Below are positions 13,845 to 18,648 of a DNA stretch of 18,648 nt, piece after piece; positions within the stretch are counted from its first letter, which is position 1, and each line of letters opens with the position of its first letter. The notes beneath the pieces were generated by a model. That model was not told the origin of the DNA. It saw nothing but the letters and a program-made list of their open reading frames with translations, and searched no databases. The translations under genes were made by a program, and so were the position numbers. Source of the DNA: an uncultured Oscillospiraceae bacterium (lineage in GTDB: Bacteria > Bacillota > Clostridia > Oscillospirales > Oscillospiraceae); assembly GCA_934655935.1 (NCBI GenBank), contig CAKUHJ010000027.1, positions 1 through 18,648 on the forward strand, written 5' to 3'.

Positions 13845-14762
13845 TCAGAAAATTGTTGACCAGCTGTGCGTCTGCATGGCCTCCGTCTTCAGCTCCTCCA
13901 GAAACCGCTGGGTAATTGCGTTCGGGCGGAACTGATTGCGGCAGATCCAGCCGATCAGGATATCGTCCCCGTCCGCAATCGGGCGCACCAGGATTTCCCG
14001 GTACGCCGGGTCCTTCGGGCGGTAGCCGCTGCCGATCAGAAATGCATGCATGCTCCGCATCAGGGCATATGCGCACGCGCGGTCGCCCACGCCGATCTTT
14101 CTGGTAAAGCGCAGAATCGAGGAGGAGTGAATCGGATTGGAGCCGCCGAAGTAGTCATACGTCAGGCAGGGATAATCCTGAAGGTCGTCGTACCGGATGG
14201 AGGAAAGCTCCGCCAGCGGGCTGCTGCTGTGGAAGATGGCGTTCGTCTTCTCGGTATACAAGGGCTGAAAGACCAGGTCCCTCTGCTCAATTTCCATCAT
14301 GGCATTTTTCTGGAACGGTGCCGTCAGGAAGAGGATGCCGAGGTCCGCGCGCCCGCTCCTGACAGACTCATAGATTTCCGACGTGCAGCACTCGACATAA
14401 TTGAAGCGGAAATATTCCGAGCGCTCCGCCGCAATGACCTTTTCAAATGCGTCGAAGCCGCACACATGATGCTGCGCCGCGACGCTCAGGCCCTCTGACT
14501 TATGCACGTCCTTCGCGTAGCTCTTATCCAGCATTTCCATCTGCTTTGTGATCACCCGCAGGCCGGACAGCAGGTCCCTGCCGTCCTCGGTCAGGCAGAC
14601 GCCCTTCGCCGTTCGGACAAAGGCCTGTACGCCGTAGTGCGATTCGATATCGCGGATGGCGCTGGAGATGCTCGACTGCGCGACGTACATCTGCTTCGCC
14701 GTTTCGCTGATGGAGCCAAGCTCCGCCGCGGCAATAAAATACCTGATTTGCTGGAATGTCAT
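13845..14762 (-). CDS. LysR family transcriptional regulator
   Basis: A 305-residue LysR-type regulator of normal length. Residues 1-60 are the winged helix-turn-helix (MTFQQIRYFIAAAELGSISE, then AKQMYVAQSSISSAIRDIE). About 90-295 form the effector-binding domain with two lobes. The start follows GGAGG on the minus strand. It lies 147 bases upstream of the DUF3100-like gene in the same orientation and just after the acetyl-CoA synthase terminator. The likely target is the membrane-protein/amidohydrolase operon, whose weak promoter in 13698-13844 fits activator control. Unlike many LysR genes it is not divergent from its presumed target. The inducer is unknown. Confidence 0.92.
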   Translation of the reverse strand: MTFQQIRYFIAAAELGSISETAKQMYVAQSSISSAIRDIESHYGVQAFVRTAKGVCLTEDGRDLLSGLRVITKQMEMLDKSYAKDVHKSEGLSVAAQHHVCGFDAFEKVIAAERSEYFRFNYVECCTSEIYESVRSGRADLGILFLTAPFQKNAMMEIEQRDLVFQPLYTEKTNAIFHSSSPLAELSSIRYDDLQDYPCLTYDYFGGSNPIHSSSILRFTRKIGVGDRACAYALMRSMHAFLIGSGYRPKDPAYREILVRPIADGDDILIGWICRNQFRPNAITQRFLEELKTEAMQTHSWSTIF

Positions 14763-14800
14763 ATCTGCGTTTCCTCCGCACGTGGTTTCAAGCGTTTTTC

Positions 14801-14844
14801 AGTATAAAACCGGCCCCGGGCTTTCACAGAAAACCCGGGGCCGG
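14801..14844 (-). terminator. Intrinsic terminator of the CODH/ACS transcript
   Basis: On the minus strand a perfect 11-bp stem CCGGCCCCGGG/CCCGGGGCCGG (14834-14844 with 14810-14820) has a 13-base loop. It is followed by TTTTATACT (14801-14809). It begins 12 bases after the acsB stop codon, separating the acetyl-CoA synthase operon from the LysR gene. Confidence 0.92.
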
Positions 14845-14855
14845 AGACGTCAAAC

Positions 14856-16997
14856 TCAGATGTCCAGCGGGTCCATGCTCAGAACCGGATGGCCAACCTC
14901 GGACAGGAAGGTCATCAGCTCTTCGGGATCGCCGTTCGGGCAGTTGGTCTCGTCGGCAACCATGTCGGCGAAGTTCTCGATGCCGTACAGATCCTTGGCA
15001 GTCTCGTTGAGCTTGTCATGAATCTGATCCTTGAGCTCCTTCGGCAGCCATACCAGACGGCCCACGCCGCCCTCGGCCTTCAGGAACTTATGGGAGGCGA
15101 TGTAGTGCTTGCCGTGGCCCATGAAGCCAGGCGTCTGCACGCCGCCGCCGGTCATGGAGGCCATTTCGGAGAAGGTCATGCCGAGCGGAGTGATGCCGGC
15201 ATATTCACGGCAGGTGATGACGACGCCCATCGAGCACGGCTCAATGCCGCAGATGCATTCGAAGCAGCCGCAGGAGGTCATCGGGTCCTCCAGCAGGGAG
15301 TAGAGCGTAACATGCTCCAGAGCGCCGTGCGAATACTCGGCAACCGCCTCGTCGACGTCCTCGTAGCGGCCGACGCGTTCGTCCAGGCAGCGCTCCTTGG
15401 TCACGACCTGGCAGGGGCCCTGCGGGTCGAGCTCGTTGGTCGCCTTTGCATCCAGCCAGGACACTGCGCCGCAGAGGCCCAGACGCTCGGGGGTAACAAT
15501 GCAGACATGGCTCGGCGAGAAGGCCTGGCACATGATGCAGGAATAGAACACGGGAACGGATTCGTCCGTCATGGTCTTCAGGCGCTCGTCACGGGCGTCA
15601 AAGACCTCGTTGGCATGCTTGCGCAGCGCTGCGTTCGCCTCGTCGCCGACGACAATGCGGACCTGGCACTTGTCGACGACCGTGTCAAACTCGGACTTGA
15701 TCTTGGCATACAGAACCTCGCCGATGTGGCGGAAGCGGAAGCCTGCCTCGAAGTCCGCCTTGCTGATACGCACGCGGATCATATCGCGCTGGCCGGTGTG
15801 CATCAGGCCCTCCACGCAGTTGAGGAAGGAGTGAATCTTCCGCTCGAAGACCGGCTCAAAGTCGGGCTGCATGCCCTTGCCGGCGACCTCGACGGTGTAG
15901 CTGAGGGAGATCTTGGAGCCGCATTCCAGCTCGTCGAGCTCGGGGCCGACAACCTCGATCCTGTGGTCCTCGACCTCGGAGGCATCCTTGGTGGTGACCA
16001 GCTCGAAGCAGTCCTTTCTCGAACCGTCGATTTCAATCTGCATGTCGCCCTTACGGATGATTTCGCCCTCGAATGCGGAGGAGAAGGAGACAGGGATATC
16101 AATCTTCGTGATCTTCAGCTTGATGCCGCGGGCCTCGATGGAGGTGTCGATCCAGTCCTTGGTGTCGTCATAGATGATCAGGGACTTGGGCACGGCCCAC
16201 ATGTCGTCGTGATCGTTGGTGATAACGGGGAAGCCCAGCTTGATGGCGCCGGCGCCGCAGGCGACGGTGATGTCGTTGACGGGCTTATAAGCGTTGACAA
16301 ACGCGTTGATGCGGTCGAAGGTGTAGGTGTGGAAGCCCTCGACGTCGCCGGGCTGCACGTTGCCGAAAATCATCGCGGCGCGCACAACCAGGGAAATGAC
16401 ATGGCCGACCGACCAGATCTCCTCGCCCACGGGAACCACACGAACCGGGAAGCCCATGGAAACGCCCATCTCAACGGCCTGCTCGATGATGCCGCCGATC
16501 AGGAACACGAAAATGCCGCGGGACTGATAGCCCTTGATGGTCTCAACGGCCTCTTCCTTGGACGGGGCCGGACCGATCATGACGACGAAGCCGGGGATAT
16601 CGCCGGTCACCAGCGGAACGCCGAGCTCACGCACTTCCGCGTCGGTGAAGTGGCCGTGATAGTTCGTGCCCTCGTAGGGCGCAGCAGTCTTGACATACTT
16701 GCAGGCCTCGATCATCTCAGCGGCGATGGCCGTGCCGACGCCGGACTGGAAGATGGAGTGGGTGCGCGGCTCGCGGAGCATCATGGCCTTGACGTCGGCC
16801 AGAGCGTCCTGCAGTTCGCCCGTGGTGGTGACCTTCTTGCCGATGTAGGCATAGATGCAGGCCAGGAAATACGCCGTGGAGGGCATGCTCAGCGCGGCGT
16901 CGCGGCCAACCTCGGCCACGATTTTATTGACCTCTTCCTCGGCCTTGGCGAACATCTCGTCAGAGCCGGCGAAGACGCGATCAAACAAAGTCTTCAT
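14856..16997 (-). CDS. acsB: Acetyl-CoA synthase (CODH/ACS alpha subunit)
   Basis: A 713-residue enzyme that condenses CO, a methyl group from the corrinoid iron-sulfur protein, and CoA into acetyl-CoA in the Wood-Ljungdahl pathway. The A-cluster ligands are all present: C487, C490, C499 and C509 for the 4Fe-4S cluster and proximal metal, and C576-G577-C578 binding the distal nickel. These correspond, at a constant offset of 19, to C506/C509/C518/C528 and C595/C597 of the Moorella enzyme (729 residues, from memory). The N-terminal domain that contacts CODH is complete. The start at 16997 is 16 bases after the cooC stop, with AAAGGA upstream. A terminator follows the gene, so the corrinoid protein and methyltransferase genes are not directly downstream. 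Confidence 0.98.
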   Translation of the reverse strand: MKTLFDRVFAGSDEMFAKAEEEVNKIVAEVGRDAALSMPSTAYFLACIYAYIGKKVTTTGELQDALADVKAMMLREPRTHSIFQSGVGTAIAAEMIEACKYVKTAAPYEGTNYHGHFTDAEVRELGVPLVTGDIPGFVVMIGPAPSKEEAVETIKGYQSRGIFVFLIGGIIEQAVEMGVSMGFPVRVVPVGEEIWSVGHVISLVVRAAMIFGNVQPGDVEGFHTYTFDRINAFVNAYKPVNDITVACGAGAIKLGFPVITNDHDDMWAVPKSLIIYDDTKDWIDTSIEARGIKLKITKIDIPVSFSSAFEGEIIRKGDMQIEIDGSRKDCFELVTTKDASEVEDHRIEVVGPELDELECGSKISLSYTVEVAGKGMQPDFEPVFERKIHSFLNCVEGLMHTGQRDMIRVRISKADFEAGFRFRHIGEVLYAKIKSEFDTVVDKCQVRIVVGDEANAALRKHANEVFDARDERLKTMTDESVPVFYSCIMCQAFSPSHVCIVTPERLGLCGAVSWLDAKATNELDPQGPCQVVTKERCLDERVGRYEDVDEAVAEYSHGALEHVTLYSLLEDPMTSCGCFECICGIEPCSMGVVITCREYAGITPLGMTFSEMASMTGGGVQTPGFMGHGKHYIASHKFLKAEGGVGRLVWLPKELKDQIHDKLNETAKDLYGIENFADMVADETNCPNGDPEELMTFLSEVGHPVLSMDPLDI

Positions 16998-17013
16998 TCT
17001 GGTTTCATTCCTT

Positions 17014-17784
17014 TCAGATTCGTTCTTGATCGATGCGAGCCTTGATGGCGCGGATTTCCTCCAGCGCGCGGGGGCTCAGATCGTAGGGAGAAAGGCCTTT
17101 GCGGTCGGCGTCGATGACGTCGGTATCGTAGCTGATAAAGCCAAGCAGATCCTCGGGCGGGATGCGGCTTCTGATAAAGTCGCGGTCGGAATCGTCGCGG
17201 ACCTTATTGGCCACCACGCGCACGCGCGTGACGCCGATGTCCTGCGCGAGCTGCTTGATGCGCACATAGGTCTGCACGCTTCTCGCACCGGGCTCGATGA
17301 CGACGATGAACTGATCCATCATGCTGGCCGTGCCGCGGCCCAGGTGCTCGAGTCCCGCCTCCATATCCATAATCACGACGTCGTCCTTCCGCAGGGCCAG
17401 ACTCATGAGAATGGACTTGAGCATCACATGCTCGGGGCAGACGCAGCCGGAGCCGCCCGTGTCGACCGTGCCCATCACCAGAAGCTTCACGCCGTTGACC
17501 TCTTTTGCCAAGGCGTCCGGCAGGTCGGAAACCTGCGGGTTGAGCTTGAAGAAGCTGTTCTGCTCGTTCGCGCCGGTGCGCTGCTTGGCAAGCTCCTTCA
17601 TTTTGGACACGGGAACGATGGAATTGACCTCCTCCTCGCTCATGCCGAGCGCCAGGCCGAGATTTGCATCCGGGTCGACGTCGGCGGCCAGAACGGTGCG
17701 TCCCTCGTCGGCGTAGAGCCGCGCGAGCGTGGAGGCCAGCGTCGTCTTGCCGACGCCGCCCTTGCCGGTAATCGCTGCTTTCAT
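17014..17784 (-). CDS. cooC: CODH/ACS nickel-insertion ATPase (CooC/AcsF family)
   Basis: A 256-residue MinD-like P-loop ATPase. The deviant Walker A is KGGVGKTT (8-15), the D-containing switch is ADVDPDANLG (34-43), and the Walker B-like strand is DDVVIMDMEAGLEHLGRG (134-151). The CVC motif (C114, C116) in GSGCVCPEH is the pair by which CooC dimers bind nickel at their interface. Members insert nickel into the CODH C-cluster (CooC) or the ACS A-cluster (AcsF). Lying between cooS and acsB, this one could serve either, and the sequence does not decide. A GGAAGG ribosome site lies eight bases before the ATG. Confidence 0.93.
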   Translation of the reverse strand: MKAAITGKGGVGKTTLASTLARLYADEGRTVLAADVDPDANLGLALGMSEEEVNSIVPVSKMKELAKQRTGANEQNSFFKLNPQVSDLPDALAKEVNGVKLLVMGTVDTGGSGCVCPEHVMLKSILMSLALRKDDVVIMDMEAGLEHLGRGTASMMDQFIVVIEPGARSVQTYVRIKQLAQDIGVTRVRVVANKVRDDSDRDFIRSRIPPEDLLGFISYDTDVIDADRKGLSPYDLSPRALEEIRAIKARIDQERI

Positions 17785-17809
17785 AAAAGACCTTCCAGTT
17801 TCGCTAAAC

Positions 17810-18648
17810 TCAGATGCCCAGCGCCGCGCGCTTGGCCTCGATGGACTCGATCATGCGGTCGCCCAGCTTTTCGATGTCCTTTTCCACAACGAAGTGCGCC
17901 TCGACCCACTCCTGGCAGCCGGTCTGACCCTGCAGAAGCTCGGTGATTTCGCTCGAGCCCTTGGAGTAGGGATCGACGCCGAGATAGGTCTCAATGCCGG
18001 TGGCAACCACATAGTTGCCGATGGACACGGCCTTCTCGCTCATCCACTCGGGCGCGCAGCCGCACAGCGGAATCTGGGAAATGTTGATGCCCCAGTCGTT
18101 GGCCAGGTCGGAGGCGAGAATCATCATACGGGAGATATCCACGCAGGAGCCCATGTGCAGGACCGGCGGAATGCCGACGAGCTTGCAGACTCTGCGCAGG
18201 CCCTCGCCGCAGTATTCCGCGGCGCTCAGGTCCATGAGGCCGGCCTTTGCCGCCGCCTGTGCGGAGCAGCCGGAGACGATGACGATGATATCGTTCTTGA
18301 GGAGCTTCTTCATAAGCTCGATGTGCGCGGTATCGGGACGAACCTTGGGGTTGTTGCAGCCGACCATGGCCACAGCGCCGCGCAGAACGCCGGCCTTGAC
18401 GACGTCCGCCAGAGGCTTGAGGGTGCCCAGCGCGTCCACATGGGAGTTGCACACGCCGTCAAGCTCCTTCTTGATGGCCTCGACGGAGTAGCCCACGCGG
18501 GCCTTGGTCTTGAGCTGGGGAATGTTGACCAGCTCGGGCTTGCGGTTTTTGAAGTTTTCAACCGCCATCCGGATGATCGCCTTGGCGTTGTCCGCCGCGG
18601 TATCCTCATGGAACTCGATGAAATCGGAGTCCGGCATGCGGGCGATGG
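17810..18648 (-). CDS. cooS: Carbon monoxide dehydrogenase catalytic subunit, C-terminal part
   Basis: About 279 residues of the C-terminal part, since the frame stays open through the right edge (codons for Ile-Ala-Arg precede the first visible Met). The full enzyme is about 630 residues. Numbered from that Met (18637), the last three C-cluster ligands are visible: C94 (GCNNPK), C124 (SGCSA) and C165 (GSCVDISR). The catalytic lysine K202 is in APEWMSEKA, 37 residues after C165 as in CooS-II. Between C124 and C165 the spacing is 41, shorter than the 50 in some homologues, through a shorter linker around VGIPPVLHMGS. The earlier histidine and cysteine ligands and the B and D clusters lie outside the window. 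It converts CO2 to CO for the synthase (acsA is the alternative name). Confidence 0.97.
   Translation of the reverse strand, partial: IARMPDSDFIEFHEDTAADNAKAIIRMAVENFKNRKPELVNIPQLKTKARVGYSVEAIKKELDGVCNSHVDALGTLKPLADVVKAGVLRGAVAMVGCNNPKVRPDTAHIELMKKLLKNDIIVIVSGCSAQAAAKAGLMDLSAAEYCGEGLRRVCKLVGIPPVLHMGSCVDISRMMILASDLANDWGINISQIPLCGCAPEWMSEKAVSIGNYVVATGIETYLGVDPYSKGSSEITELLQGQTGCQEWVEAHFVVEKDIEKLGDRMIESIEAKRAALGI

Noticed and set aside
16994..17008. A four-codon open frame (Met-Lys-Pro-Glu) ending across the acsB start codon
   Set aside because: The AAAGGA ribosome site directly abuts its ATG, with no spacing to allow use, while it is suitably placed for the acsB ATG; probably chance.
14889..17045. 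A 718-codon open frame on the plus strand opposite acsB
   Set aside because: It mirrors acsB in the opposite frame of high-GC codon-biased DNA, resembles no protein family I recognise, and acsB carries all its catalytic motifs.
1..18648. CRISPR arrays, insertion sequences, tRNA or rRNA genes, prophage or attachment sites
   Set aside because: No regularly spaced repeats, transposase-like frames, terminal inverted repeats or tRNA/rRNA-like segments were seen on either strand.

Overview
The window is high-GC bacterial DNA with close gene packing, strong AGGAGG-type ribosome sites, sigma70-type promoters with 17-bp spacers and a tRNA-Ile T-box riboswitch. With a carbon monoxide dehydrogenase/acetyl-CoA synthase cluster this points to an anaerobic Clostridia-type Firmicute with a Wood-Ljungdahl pathway, possibly a gut Oscillospiraceae relative. 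That placement is inferred from gene content and base composition; no marker gene was compared.

Left part (1-2130): an intergenic stretch with two candidate leftward promoters leads out of the window. A Crp/Fnr-type regulator (minus) is divergent from a two-gene plus-strand operon that encodes a Cys-rich zinc-ribbon-like protein and a ferredoxin-domain protein. A perfect 16-bp palindrome lies in the divergent region, centred where a class II Crp/Fnr activator would bind. A strong hairpin terminator closes the operon.

Centre-left (2128-5563): isoleucyl-tRNA synthetase (minus) sits behind a complete T-box leader with an ATC specifier, the conserved T-box sequence and a terminator. Upstream is a small PQ-loop-like membrane protein whose stop codon overlaps the ileS -35 box.

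Centre (5703-10986): a plus-strand corrinoid uptake and salvage operon reads btuF-btuC-btuD-cobU-cobS-(short cobU-like)-cobC. Genes from btuD onward overlap or nearly touch, and a terminator-like hairpin lies between btuF and btuC. No cobalamin riboswitch is visible.

Centre-right (11011-14762, minus): a LysR regulator is followed by a DUF3100-like membrane protein, a small membrane protein and a Zn-dependent amidohydrolase. This looks like a transporter plus deaminase/hydrolase module of unknown substrate.

Right part (14801-18648, minus): carbon monoxide dehydrogenase (C-terminal part only), the CooC/AcsF nickel-insertion ATPase, and acetyl-CoA synthase with an intact A-cluster, ending at a strong terminator. 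Acetyl-CoA synthase takes its methyl group from a corrinoid iron-sulfur protein, so the nearby corrinoid salvage operon is functionally coherent with it. I found no wholly new system. The best leads are the LysR/DUF3100/amidohydrolase operon, the duplicated CobU, and the Crp/Fnr-controlled Cys-rich operon.
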